Assembly: GCF_024213555.1 (NCBI RefSeq)
Contig: NZ_JANAVO010000008.1
Location: forward strand, 62,001-126,000
Source: Allokutzneria sp. A3M-2-11 16
GTDB taxonomy: Bacteria > Actinomycetota > Actinomycetes > Mycobacteriales > Pseudonocardiaceae
Length of the DNA stretch: 64,000 nucleotides
Direction of reading: 5' to 3'
Below the pieces are notes generated by a model, which saw only the letters and a list, made by a program, of their open reading frames with translations, did no database searches and was not told where the DNA came from. Shown in pieces: positions 28,089-36,165 of the stretch (position 1 is its first letter; each line of letters opens with the position of its first letter). Made by a program: the position numbers and the translations under genes.

Positions 28089-28402
28089 GGACCGCTCGGA
28101 TCACCGTCGCCGTCGCCGCCACGCTCGGCCTGCTGCTCGCCGGGTCCCCGGCCTCCGCCGCATCGCGGCTGAACTGCGTCAAGACCAAGGACTCCAGCGA
28201 GTTCCTCGGCCGCAGGGCGCACGCCGAGAACACCTGCGCGGGCACCGTCAGCGTCAAGTTCGTGATCAACAACGACTTCGACTCGGACTGGCGCGACGTG
28301 GCCAAGGACAAGAAGACCTCGTGGGGGTACCAGCCCCTCAAGGCCAACCTCGACCGAGTGCTGATCAAGTACAAGGGCAAGGAGTACGTCAACGAGCACT
28401 GA
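28085..28402 (+). CDS. Small secreted protein, second of a tandem paralogous pair
   Basis: A 105-residue protein with a clear signal peptide (VAVAATLGLLLAGSPASAA). The mature ~80 residues share RAHA, KFVINND and the C-terminal LIKYKGKEYVN with the first copy but keep only two cysteines, LNCVK and NTCAG. The pair arose by tandem duplication and then diverged, which suggests different targets or partners. The function is unknown; a small extracellular binding or inhibitor protein is only a guess. The dGTPase gene follows after 28 bases. Confidence 0.7.
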   Translation: MRTARITVAVAATLGLLLAGSPASAASRLNCVKTKDSSEFLGRRAHAENTCAGTVSVKFVINNDFDSDWRDVAKDKKTSWGYQPLKANLDRVLIKYKGKEYVNEH

Positions 28403-28430
28403 ACCGGGCCCGCCGGGATAACGTGGCGGC

Positions 28431-30005
28431 ATGCACGATCCAAGCCAGGACCCGAGGGAACTGCGCCGCTCCGAGGCGGAGGGTGAGAAGCCGCCCGCCG
28501 TGGACCTCGCGGCCAGCCCGTTCCGCGCCGACCGCGACCGCGTGGCCAGTTCGCCGTTCTTCAGCAGGCTCGGCGGCGTCACCCAGGTGATCAGCCCGTC
28601 CGGTTCCGGGTTGCTCGTGCACAACCGGCTCACCCACAGCATCAAGGTCGCCCAGGTCGCGCGCGCGGTCGCGGAGCGCCTCGTCGCCGATCCCGCGCAC
28701 GCCGAGCTCATCGCGCAGCTCGGCGGCTGCGATCCGGACGTCGTCGAGGCCGCCGCCCTCGCGCACGACCTGGGCCACCCGCCTTTCGGGCACCTCGGCG
28801 AGCAGGTGCTCGACCGCGTCGCACGGCACCGGTTCGGCCTGCCGGACGGTTTCGAGGGCAACGCGCAGTCCTTCCGCATCGTCACCACGACCGACGTGCG
28901 CGGCCCGTCCGCGGTCGGGCTGGACCTGACGGTCGCGGTGCGCGCGGCCATGCTCAAGTACCCGTGGACCCGCCTCTCGCACCCGCGCGAGCACCCCCGC
29001 CGGATGCCCGTCCCGCCGCGCGGCGCCGCGGAACCCGCCGACGCCAAGGGCGCCGGGTCGGCGAAGTTCTCCGTCTACGTCACCGAGCTGGACGACATGA
29101 TCCAGTCGCGGATGCCGTTCGCCGGGCGGATCGACTCCTGGCAGCAGACGGTCGAGGCGTCGGTGATGGACAACGCCGACGACATCGCCTACGCCATCCA
29201 CGACGTCGAGGACTTCCACCGCGTCGGGGTGCTCCAGCACGCCACGGTGTCCGCGGAACTGAGTACCTGGTTGAACCAAGCACCGGAACTCGCCGCGCTG
29301 ACCCCGGCGGAGCTGACCGCGGAGATCCGCAAACCCGGGCGGTCGCTGGAGAAACTGCGGCGCAGGCTGCACCTGAAGGACGCGTGGATCGTCGATGACG
29401 AAGCCTTCACGCTCGCGGTGGCGCGGGTGCGGCACGAGCTGGTGGACGGGTTGCTCGCGGTGCCCTTCGACGGCTCCGCCGAGGCCGAGCAGAGCGTCGC
29501 GGAGTTCTCCGCGCGGTGGACCGGGCGGCTGGTGGACGGGCTGACCGTGCTGGCCGATCCGTCCGCGCGCTCCGGGCACGTCGCGCTCGCGCCACAGCAA
29601 TGGCACGAGGTCCAGGTGCTCAAGTTCGTGCACCACCGCTTCGTCCTGGAACGGCCGGATCTCGCGCTGCACCAACGGGGTCAGGCCCGGTTGCTGACCA
29701 CGCTGGTCGAGGCGCTGGACCAGTGGCTGACCGATCGGCACGAGGCGGCGCGGCTGCCGAGGCGGCTGCACGACCTGGTCGAGCTGGCCGACGCGGAGTA
29801 CACCGCGCTGTCCGAGCACGTCCCGGACGCGCTCGTCGGGGCGACCGGTGAACAGCCCAGCGGGCGCGACGCCATCCGGGCGCTGGCCCGGGGACGCGCC
29901 ATCGTGGACTTCGTGTGCTCGCTCACCGACACCCAGGCGGTGGCCATGCTCGACGCGCTCTCCGGGCGCACGGGGCAACTGTGGACGGACGCGTTCGTCC
30001 TCTAG
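28431..30005 (+). CDS. dgt: Deoxyguanosinetriphosphate triphosphohydrolase-like HD-domain protein
   Basis: A 524-residue dGTPase-like protein. The HD-domain metal ligands are visible: NRLTHSIKVAQVAR near residue 65, AHDLGHPPFGHLGE near residue 107 and DNADDIAYAIHDVED near residue 245. It splits dNTPs to nucleosides and triphosphate, balancing the dNTP pool. The length is at the long end of the family owing to a C-terminal helical extension. The upstream spacer is 28 bases, so it could be read through from the small secreted genes. Confidence 0.92.
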   Translation: MHDPSQDPRELRRSEAEGEKPPAVDLAASPFRADRDRVASSPFFSRLGGVTQVISPSGSGLLVHNRLTHSIKVAQVARAVAERLVADPAHAELIAQLGGCDPDVVEAAALAHDLGHPPFGHLGEQVLDRVARHRFGLPDGFEGNAQSFRIVTTTDVRGPSAVGLDLTVAVRAAMLKYPWTRLSHPREHPRRMPVPPRGAAEPADAKGAGSAKFSVYVTELDDMIQSRMPFAGRIDSWQQTVEASVMDNADDIAYAIHDVEDFHRVGVLQHATVSAELSTWLNQAPELAALTPAELTAEIRKPGRSLEKLRRRLHLKDAWIVDDEAFTLAVARVRHELVDGLLAVPFDGSAEAEQSVAEFSARWTGRLVDGLTVLADPSARSGHVALAPQQWHEVQVLKFVHHRFVLERPDLALHQRGQARLLTTLVEALDQWLTDRHEAARLPRRLHDLVELADAEYTALSEHVPDALVGATGEQPSGRDAIRALARGRAIVDFVCSLTDTQAVAMLDALSGRTGQLWTDAFVL

Positions 30006-30030
30006 CGCGCACCGCCGCGGTGGTCGGGGT

Positions 30031-30142
30031 GTCTTCAAGTACGACGAACCCCGCCGATGATCACTGTTAACCACCCCCAACCCCGGCCGGGGTTGGGGGT
30101 GGTTAAAGACGGCTGAGGAGGGGGTCGGGGGTACTTGAAGAC
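30031..30142. repeat. GTCTTCAAGTAC inverted-arm element, copy B, with a 40-base perfect palindrome
   Basis: Full-length arms GTCTTCAAGTAC at 30031-30042 and its complement at 30131-30142. Inside lies a perfect 40-base palindrome, 30067-30106, whose half is TTAACCACCCCCAACCCCGG. The last 52 bases (30091-30142) match 46 of 52 bases of copy C (33312-33363). It follows the dGTPase stop by 25 bases and could end its transcript. The region 30143-30390, up to the peptidase start, is an AT-richer promoter region. Confidence 0.8.
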
Positions 30143-30234
30143 CGCCGAACCCGGCCAACACTCGTGACCGCCATTCGGTGTCATTCCCTGCGGTCATTTC
30201 CCCGGGAGTGGCGCCAAATGGCGTAAATCGCGCT

Positions 30235-30249
30235 TGTCAATGCTTGACA
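30235..30249 (+). promoter_or_regulatory. Palindrome over a -35-like box before the peptidase gene
   Basis: TGTCAA-TGC-TTGACA is a perfect inverted repeat whose right half is a consensus -35 hexamer. It lies ~140 bases before the peptidase start. A second small palindrome, CGCCA-AA-TGGCG, is at 30212-30223. Both fit an operator or promoter region of a regulated gene. The matching -10 box is not obvious. Confidence 0.4.
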
Positions 30250-30390
30250 GTTCACTGTTGCGGTTTGTGGCATGTCACCCGAAAGGCCGCTGACCTGCGG
30301 TTGTCCGGTGCTTAGTTTTAGCCCTCGGCCGGATCACCGGCCCGCTTGGATTCGCGTGAGTCGGGGCACGCACGACACGGGGGAGGGCCC

Positions 30391-33195
30391 GTGGCACGAG
30401 CTTTACGACCGTCACGTTCCATCGGAATGGTGACGGCCGGTGCGGCCGCGCTGTTGTTGGCGATCGGCGTGGTGAGTCCCGCACAGGCGCAGGGAAAGGC
30501 CGATCCCGGGCGGCTCAACGACACCAGTGCCGCCCAGATCGCCGAGTTGCAGCGGATCAAGGGTTCGCTGTCCAAGGCAGAGTCCAAAGTGGACAGCCGG
30601 CTGGTGGTGGAGAACCGCATCCGGCGCGGCGCGCTGACCGCGAATCTGCCGCATCTGAACACCGGCGTCGCCGTGACCGACGCGGAGACGGTGCTCGTCG
30701 ACATCCGCGCCGACAAGGTCACCGACCTGCTCACCGGCGCGATCCGCAAGGCGGGCGGCGCGGTCCGGCACACCTCGCCGAAGACCGGGACCGTGCGCGC
30801 GGAGCTGCCGTTGGGGGCGGTCAACGGCATCGCGGCCCGCGAGGACGTGCTGCTGATCGACGCGGCCAGCGAGGCGATGACCTCGCGCGCCACCTCGCCG
30901 GGCGAGCTGAAGACCAGCACCACCAAGGGCGAGTCCAAGGAGGCCAGGGCGAACCGGCTGGCCGAGCAGGCCAAGGCCGCGGTGCGCCAGCGCTCCGCCG
31001 CGCTCACCTCGCAGGGCGACCGCGCGCACGCCTCGGACACCGCGCGTTCGCAGTTCAAGATCAGCGGTCTCGGCGTGAAGCTCTGCGCGCTCTCCGACGG
31101 CGTGGACTCCCTCGTCGCGCTCCAGGCCGCGGGTGAGCTGCCCGAGGTCGACGTGCTCGCCGGTCAGGAGGGCAGCGGCGACGAGGGCTCGGCGATGCTG
31201 GAGATCCTGCACGACGTCGCCCCCGGCGCCGAGCTGGGCTTCGCCACCGCGTTCAACGGTGACGCCAGCTTCGCCGACAACATCCGCGCGCTGCGCTTCG
31301 AGAAGAAGTGCGACGTGATCGTGGACGACGTCCTGTACTTCAACGAGTCGCCGTTCCAGGACGGCATCATCGCGCAGGCCGTCAACGACGTCACCAAGGA
31401 CGGCGCGCTGTTCTTCTCCTCCGCGGGCAACGAGGGCAACGTCGCAGACGGCAGCGCGGGCCACTGGGAGGGCAACTTCGTCGACTCGGGCAAGAGCGTC
31501 GGCCGCTACGCCGGCTCCGCGCACGACTTCGACGCGACCCCGGCGGGCACGCAGATCGTCAACCCGCTGTCGGCCAGCTCGCGCGGGATTCCCGTGCTGC
31601 TGTGGTGGAACGACGCGCTCGCCCGCTCCACCAACGACTACGACCTGTACCTGCTCGACGGTTCCGGCAACGTGGTCGGCTTCAGCCAGAACGTGCAGAC
31701 CGGCCAGGCCGACCCGTACGAGCGGGTCAACCCCTCCGCCGGTGGGCTCAACGTGGCGGTCGTGAAGTTCCGCGGCGACGACAAGTACCTATCGCTTTCC
31801 GCGCTGCGCGGGCGTTTCCGCGACAACGGCGACCTCAAGGGCTACAACACGCCGGGCGTGACGCGTGGCCACTCCGCCGCGAAGGACGCGTTCAGCGTTG
31901 CGGCGACCCCGGCGGCGGGCGCGTGGACCGGCACCCAGGAGCCGGGCGACCCGGCCAACCCGGCGGGCCCGTACCCGGACACCTTCAGCGGCTCCTCGAA
32001 GCTGGAGCGCTTCAGCTCCGACGGTCCGCGCCGGGTGTTCTTCAACGCCGACGGCAGCCCGGTCGCCTCGCCAGCCGGTGAGGTGCGCCAGAAGCCGGAC
32101 ATCACCGCGGCGGACGGCGTCGCCACCAAGACGCCCGGTTTCTCGCCGTTCTTCGGCACCTCGGCCGCCGCTCCGCACGCCGCGGCGATCGCGGGCCTCG
32201 TGCTCTCCGGCAACCCCGGGATGCGCGGCGCCGACGTGCGCGACGCGCTGACCAGGACGGCGCTGGACATCGCGGCGCCGGGCGTGGACAACCGCGCCGG
32301 CGCGGGCATCGTCATGGCGGACAAGGTGCTCGCCTACACCGGTGCCAGCCCGCAGCCGCTGGCCAAGGCAGAGTCGCCGACCGTGGTGCCCACCACCGGC
32401 AACCCGTACCTGAAGCCGGGCAACACCGCCGACGTCAAGCTCCCCGTGCGCAACGGTGGCGACGGCACGGCCGCGTCGGTCAGCGTCGTGCTGACCAGTC
32501 CCACACCCGGTGTGACGGTGGGGCCGCGCTCGAAGTCCTACGGCACCATCGAGCCCGGCCAGACCGCGCTGAACTCCTTCACCCTGACCGTGCCCGCCAG
32601 CCACCAGGTCGGCGTCCCGGTCACGTTGGAGGCCAAGGTCAGCTTCGCCGGATCGCTGTCCCCGACCACGCAGCGCTTCGCCATCCCGGTCGGCCAGCCC
32701 TCCAGCGAGACCAAGACCTTCAGCTACACCGGCGCCCCGGTGGCGATCCCGGACGGCAACACCGAGGGCGTCAGCGTGCAGCTGCCGGTCTCGGGTGTCG
32801 GCCTGCCCTCGAAGCTCGCGTTCTCGGTGGACGGGGCGACCTGCTCGGCGACCGAGGGGTCGACGACGGTGGGCATCGACCACACCTACGCCAGCGATCT
32901 GGTCGGCACGCTGACTTCACCCGGTGGGGTGACTGCGACGCTGTTCCAGCGCAACGGCGGCAACGGCAACAACCTGTGCCAGGTGGTCTTCGACGACACG
33001 GCCGCGCAGCCGTTCTCGTCGGTCACCCAGACCCAGGCGCCGTTCACCGGGACGTGGCGGCCGACCACCGCGCTGGGCCAGCTGGCGAAGTCCTCCGCGG
33101 ACGGCACCTGGACGTTCAAGGCCGTCGACACGGTGTCCTCCGACAAGGGCTCCATCCGCACGGTTTCCTTGCGGCTCAACGGTTACGTGAACTAG
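30391..33195 (+). CDS. Secreted subtilisin-like (S8/S53-type) peptidase with P domain
   Basis: A 934-residue exported protein. A signal peptide is followed by a ~195-residue pro-region, the peptidase domain (about 220-660), a CARDB/NEW3-like beta domain (about 675-770) and a C-terminal proprotein-convertase P domain (about 775-934). The serine is S591 in GTSAAAPHAAA and the oxyanion asparagine N347 in SSAGNEGN. The aspartate is D236 (LSDGVD). Where S8 enzymes have the His of HGT, this one has Glu: DEGSAM, E265. That gives a sedolisin-like Asp-Glu-Ser set. The GTG at 30391 is preceded by GGGGGAGGG; an upstream TTG at 30346 is less likely. Repeats B and C flank the gene. Confidence 0.9.
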   Translation: MARALRPSRSIGMVTAGAAALLLAIGVVSPAQAQGKADPGRLNDTSAAQIAELQRIKGSLSKAESKVDSRLVVENRIRRGALTANLPHLNTGVAVTDAETVLVDIRADKVTDLLTGAIRKAGGAVRHTSPKTGTVRAELPLGAVNGIAAREDVLLIDAASEAMTSRATSPGELKTSTTKGESKEARANRLAEQAKAAVRQRSAALTSQGDRAHASDTARSQFKISGLGVKLCALSDGVDSLVALQAAGELPEVDVLAGQEGSGDEGSAMLEILHDVAPGAELGFATAFNGDASFADNIRALRFEKKCDVIVDDVLYFNESPFQDGIIAQAVNDVTKDGALFFSSAGNEGNVADGSAGHWEGNFVDSGKSVGRYAGSAHDFDATPAGTQIVNPLSASSRGIPVLLWWNDALARSTNDYDLYLLDGSGNVVGFSQNVQTGQADPYERVNPSAGGLNVAVVKFRGDDKYLSLSALRGRFRDNGDLKGYNTPGVTRGHSAAKDAFSVAATPAAGAWTGTQEPGDPANPAGPYPDTFSGSSKLERFSSDGPRRVFFNADGSPVASPAGEVRQKPDITAADGVATKTPGFSPFFGTSAAAPHAAAIAGLVLSGNPGMRGADVRDALTRTALDIAAPGVDNRAGAGIVMADKVLAYTGASPQPLAKAESPTVVPTTGNPYLKPGNTADVKLPVRNGGDGTAASVSVVLTSPTPGVTVGPRSKSYGTIEPGQTALNSFTLTVPASHQVGVPVTLEAKVSFAGSLSPTTQRFAIPVGQPSSETKTFSYTGAPVAIPDGNTEGVSVQLPVSGVGLPSKLAFSVDGATCSATEGSTTVGIDHTYASDLVGTLTSPGGVTATLFQRNGGNGNNLCQVVFDDTAAQPFSSVTQTQAPFTGTWRPTTALGQLAKSSADGTWTFKAVDTVSSDKGSIRTVSLRLNGYVN

Positions 33196-33259
33196 CACCA
33201 CCCGCGTGACCGACCGCGCCCGCCCCGGTGCGCTCCACCTGGGCGGGCGCGGTTCGGGC

Positions 33260-33363
33260 GTCTTCAAGTACCACGGACCCGGCTTGCAAACGTCGCTAAC
33301 AGCAGCACACCGGTTGGGGGCGGTTGAAGACCGCTGGGGCGGGGGTCGGGTGTACTTGAAGAC
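33260..33363. repeat. GTCTTCAAGTAC inverted-arm element, copy C
   Basis: Arms at 33260-33271 and 33352-33363. An internal GGTTGGGGG-type unit followed by GAAGACCGC is shared with copy B. It lies 64 bases after the peptidase stop, so the peptidase gene is bracketed by copies B and C. The central palindrome of copy B has no counterpart here: its right half is conserved (33312-33328), its left half is not. Confidence 0.75.
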
Positions 33364-33432
33364 GGGACAACCTGTGCTGGAACCGCGGGGTGGGGCTGGG
33401 CTGAACCGCCCGGTGGCCCTACTCTCTTCGCC

Positions 33433-34017
33433 GTGACCAGCGTGCGGGATGGACTCGCGTTTCAACCGGGCGCGACCGAGGTGTTCGGTGAGGTCGCCGC
33501 CGCGGTGCTCGGGCCGGGCAGGCACCGCACGGTGGACCTGGTGGACCTGCTCGACGGCCTGGTCCCCGTCCCGGTCGACGTGGTGCGCTCCGGCGACGAC
33601 CTGTTGCCGAGGCTCGCGCACGAGAACGCCCTCACCGGAGCGCTGACCAGGGCCTGCCGTTCGCTGACGCCGGGCGGGCTGCTCATCGCCGCCGTTCCGG
33701 AGCTGGACCGGCTCGGCCCGCTGCGGCCGACCGCGCCGCCGCCGAGGGTGACCGGCCAGGGGCCGGACCGCCAGGTCACCGTGCAGCTGTGGGACTGGGC
33801 CGACGACGGCTCCAGCTACGGCCTGGAGGTCGTGCAGCTGGTGCGCGGCCAGTCGGGCTGGGAGGTCGCCAGCTCCGTCTCCACCCGGCACCAGGTCCTG
33901 GGCGCCGAGGACATGGAGCGCGTGCTGGCCGAGGCGGGGTTCGTCGCGGTGCAACGCCTGGCCCCCAAGGACACCGGCCACCCGCTGCCGCTGTGGGTGG
34001 CGGCCGCACCTCGATGA
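33433..34017 (+). CDS. Methyltransferase-like protein lacking a clear SAM-binding loop
   Basis: A 194-residue protein resembling the later half of class I methyltransferases. The segment ALTRACRSLTPGGLLIAAVPELD is a typical post-motif strand-helix, and the C-terminal EDMERVLAEAGFVAVQRL is the usual end of such folds. The canonical glycine-rich motif I is not visible at the N-terminus, so it may be inactive or bind a different ligand. Its stop overlaps the start of acVLRF1 by 4 bases, suggesting a linked role in translation quality control, which is inference. Confidence 0.6.
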   Translation: MTSVRDGLAFQPGATEVFGEVAAAVLGPGRHRTVDLVDLLDGLVPVPVDVVRSGDDLLPRLAHENALTGALTRACRSLTPGGLLIAAVPELDRLGPLRPTAPPPRVTGQGPDRQVTVQLWDWADDGSSYGLEVVQLVRGQSGWEVASSVSTRHQVLGAEDMERVLAEAGFVAVQRLAPKDTGHPLPLWVAAAPR

Positions 34018-34685
34018 GGGCCCGGGAGGTCGCGGGCGGCGGCCGCGCGGTGGAGGTCTCCCCGGAACGGCTCGCCGGGTGGTTCGAGCGCTTCGCGGCG
34101 CGGCACGAGGGCGCGGCCACCTCGGAACTGAGCGCGGACAAGGTGATCGTCACCGCGGGCGACGGCGCGCGGGCGGAGGTCGAGGTCGGCTTCGGCGGGC
34201 TGGACCTGCCCGAGCCGGTGCGCCGCGAGGGGCTGGCCGTGGCGGAGCTGCTGGAGCACGCGTCGCGACCGCGCCGGATCGCGCTGGTCCTGGTGCGCCT
34301 CGGCGGGCACAGCGTCGGCGTCGCGGAGAACGGCCGCGTCGTCTCCTCCAGCACCGACCGCAGGCAGGTGCACGGCAGGAACAAGGCGGGCGGCTGGTCG
34401 CAGCAGCGGTTCGCCCGGCGGCGCGAGGGGCAGGCCCGGCAGTCGCTGGCCGACGCCGCCGACACCGTGGCCCGGGTGCTGCTGCCGGAGCTGGGCTCGG
34501 TGGACGCCGTGGTGCTCGGCGGGGACCGGCAGGCGCTGGACGCGCTGCGCGCCGACCGGCGGCTGGGCGGGCTGTTCGCGAGGGCCGAGCCGAGGGTGCT
34601 CCCGGTCGCCGAACCGCGCAGGCGGGTGCTGGACGAGGCCGCGGAGTCGGCGCGTGCCGTGGAGATCGTCCTGTTTGACCGGTAG
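34014..34685 (+). CDS. acVLRF1-family peptidyl-tRNA hydrolase
   Basis: A 223-residue protein of the actinobacterial Vms1-like release-factor group. The eRF1-like catalytic loop reads NKAGGWSQQRFARRREGQ, with the GG-x-x-Q arrangement in which glutamine replaces that of the release-factor GGQ. Residues ~100-125 precede it with LVRLGGHSVGVAENG, also typical. Family members release nascent chains from stalled large ribosomal subunits. The open frame extends upstream, but the ATG at 34014 overlaps the preceding stop and starts the family-like part. Confidence 0.85.
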   Translation: MRAREVAGGGRAVEVSPERLAGWFERFAARHEGAATSELSADKVIVTAGDGARAEVEVGFGGLDLPEPVRREGLAVAELLEHASRPRRIALVLVRLGGHSVGVAENGRVVSSSTDRRQVHGRNKAGGWSQQRFARRREGQARQSLADAADTVARVLLPELGSVDAVVLGGDRQALDALRADRRLGGLFARAEPRVLPVAEPRRRVLDEAAESARAVEIVLFDR

Positions 34686-34993
34686 GTGCTTTGAGATCTC
34701 TACCGGTGGTCCTTCACCTTTTGCCCGAACGGCGATTGTCAATCGCGCATGAGAAACGCTTAAGCGCACAGCCCACGGTTGCCAAGATCATCGTGGGCCA
34801 AGTGGAGTAGTGGTGGGTGTAAGTCAATTGCCTGACCCCCCACCCGCGAGTTTCGTCATTATACGGAGCCGCCACGCGTTCCAGCCCGTCCGCTGGCACA
34901 AGAATGCGGAATCAACGGGCTTTGAGCGAACCTGAACAGTCATTACAACTGGGGGAGGGCGACTGGCCGAGTTGCGACGGGGTTGGGGGAGCG
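34686..34993 (+). promoter_or_regulatory. Leader and promoter region of the aminocyclitol cluster
   Basis: This 308-base stretch holds no convincing gene and is clearly more A/T rich than its surroundings. It contains an inverted repeat CCCACG-n14-CGTGGG (34778-34803) and a stretch with weak promoter-like hexamers around 34830-34860. It ends in GGGGGAGCG just before the cyclase ATG. It is the only large spacer before eight tightly packed genes, so it is the likely promoter for them. Confidence 0.45.
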
Positions 34994-36151
34994 ATGAGTT
35001 CGTATGTCCGCGTGTCCGAGAGGCTGACACTGCCACAGGACCCGGACGCGGCGGTGATCGGAACCGCCGATCGGCGTGACCGGTACCCGGTGCACGTCTG
35101 CCGCTCCGAGCGGGATGCGGTCGCCAGGTTGCTCGCCGAGCTCGACGGCAGGCGCGTCGCCGTGATCACCGACCACACCGTCGCCCGGCTGCACGGGGAC
35201 GGGTTGGCGCGGCGGCTGCGCGCGGCCGGTGTGGACGTCTCGCTGACCTCCTTCCCCGCCGGTGAGGCCCACAAGAGCGTCGACACCGCGACCGGGCTGC
35301 TGGACTGGCTCGCCGGGACCAGGCTGGTGCGCCGGGACGTGGTGGTCGCGGTGGGCGGCGGGGTGGTGATCGACACCGTCGGATGGGTGGCCAGCGCCTA
35401 CATGCGCGGGGTCCCCTACATCAACGTGCCGACCACGCTGCTCGCCGACGTCGACGCCGCGCTCGGCGGCAAGGTCGCCGTGGACCACCCCACCGCCAAG
35501 AACCTGATCGGCGCCTTCTACCAGCCCAAGGCCGTGGTCACCAACGTCGGCTACCTGGCGACGCTGGACCGGCGGCAGCTGCGCGCCGGGCTGGCCGAGG
35601 CGATCAAGAAGGGCGTCATCGCCTCCCCCGAGCTCTTCGAGCTGATCGAGCTCAAGCACACCGACATCCTGGCCGCCGATCCCGACACGCTGGCCCGGCT
35701 GGTGCACGGGGCCAGCGCCATCAAGTGCCGTCTGATCGCCAAGGACCCCTACGAGGAGGACCTGCGGCGGCCGCTGAACTTCGGCCACACCATCGGGCAC
35801 GCGGTGGAGACGGTCACCGGCTACGGACCGGTGCTGCACGGCGAGGCGGTGGCCTTCGGCATGGCCTGCGCCGCGCGCATCGCCGAACGGCGCGGCCTGC
35901 TCAGCGTCAGCGCGCTGGACCGGATCATCGGCCTGCTGACCGCGGTGGGGCTGCCGACCACGCTCGCTGAGCTGCCCGCGCGGCTGGACGCGGAGCGCAC
36001 GATCGCCGCGATGGGACAGATCCGCAAGATCCGCGACGGGCTGATCCGGTTCGTCCTACCCGTGGAACTGGGCGAGACGGTGATCGCCGACGACGTCACC
36101 GACGACGAGATCCGCTCGTCGCTGACCACCGACTGCCCTTGCCCACACTGA
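34994..36151 (+). CDS. Sugar phosphate cyclase (dehydroquinate/2-deoxy-scyllo-inosose synthase-like)
   Basis: A 385-residue cyclase of the DHQS superfamily. The NAD-binding part has AVGGGVVIDTVGWVAS. The three zinc ligands appear in LAEAIKKG, NFGHTIGHAVE and LHGEAVAFG. The second box keeps GHTxGH as in dehydroquinate and deoxyinosose synthases. 2-Epi-5-epi-valiolone synthases, as I recall them, have GHTFSP there. GGKVAVDHPTAKNLIGAFYQ also looks DHQS-like. It opens the cluster and would make the cyclitol ring from a sugar phosphate. Which one (heptose, glucose 6-phosphate or DAHP) is not settled. A housekeeping aroB is expected elsewhere. Confidence 0.82.
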   Translation: MSSYVRVSERLTLPQDPDAAVIGTADRRDRYPVHVCRSERDAVARLLAELDGRRVAVITDHTVARLHGDGLARRLRAAGVDVSLTSFPAGEAHKSVDTATGLLDWLAGTRLVRRDVVVAVGGGVVIDTVGWVASAYMRGVPYINVPTTLLADVDAALGGKVAVDHPTAKNLIGAFYQPKAVVTNVGYLATLDRRQLRAGLAEAIKKGVIASPELFELIELKHTDILAADPDTLARLVHGASAIKCRLIAKDPYEEDLRRPLNFGHTIGHAVETVTGYGPVLHGEAVAFGMACAARIAERRGLLSVSALDRIIGLLTAVGLPTTLAELPARLDAERTIAAMGQIRKIRDGLIRFVLPVELGETVIADDVTDDEIRSSLTTDCPCPH

Positions 36152-36165
36152 TTCTGGAGGACGCG

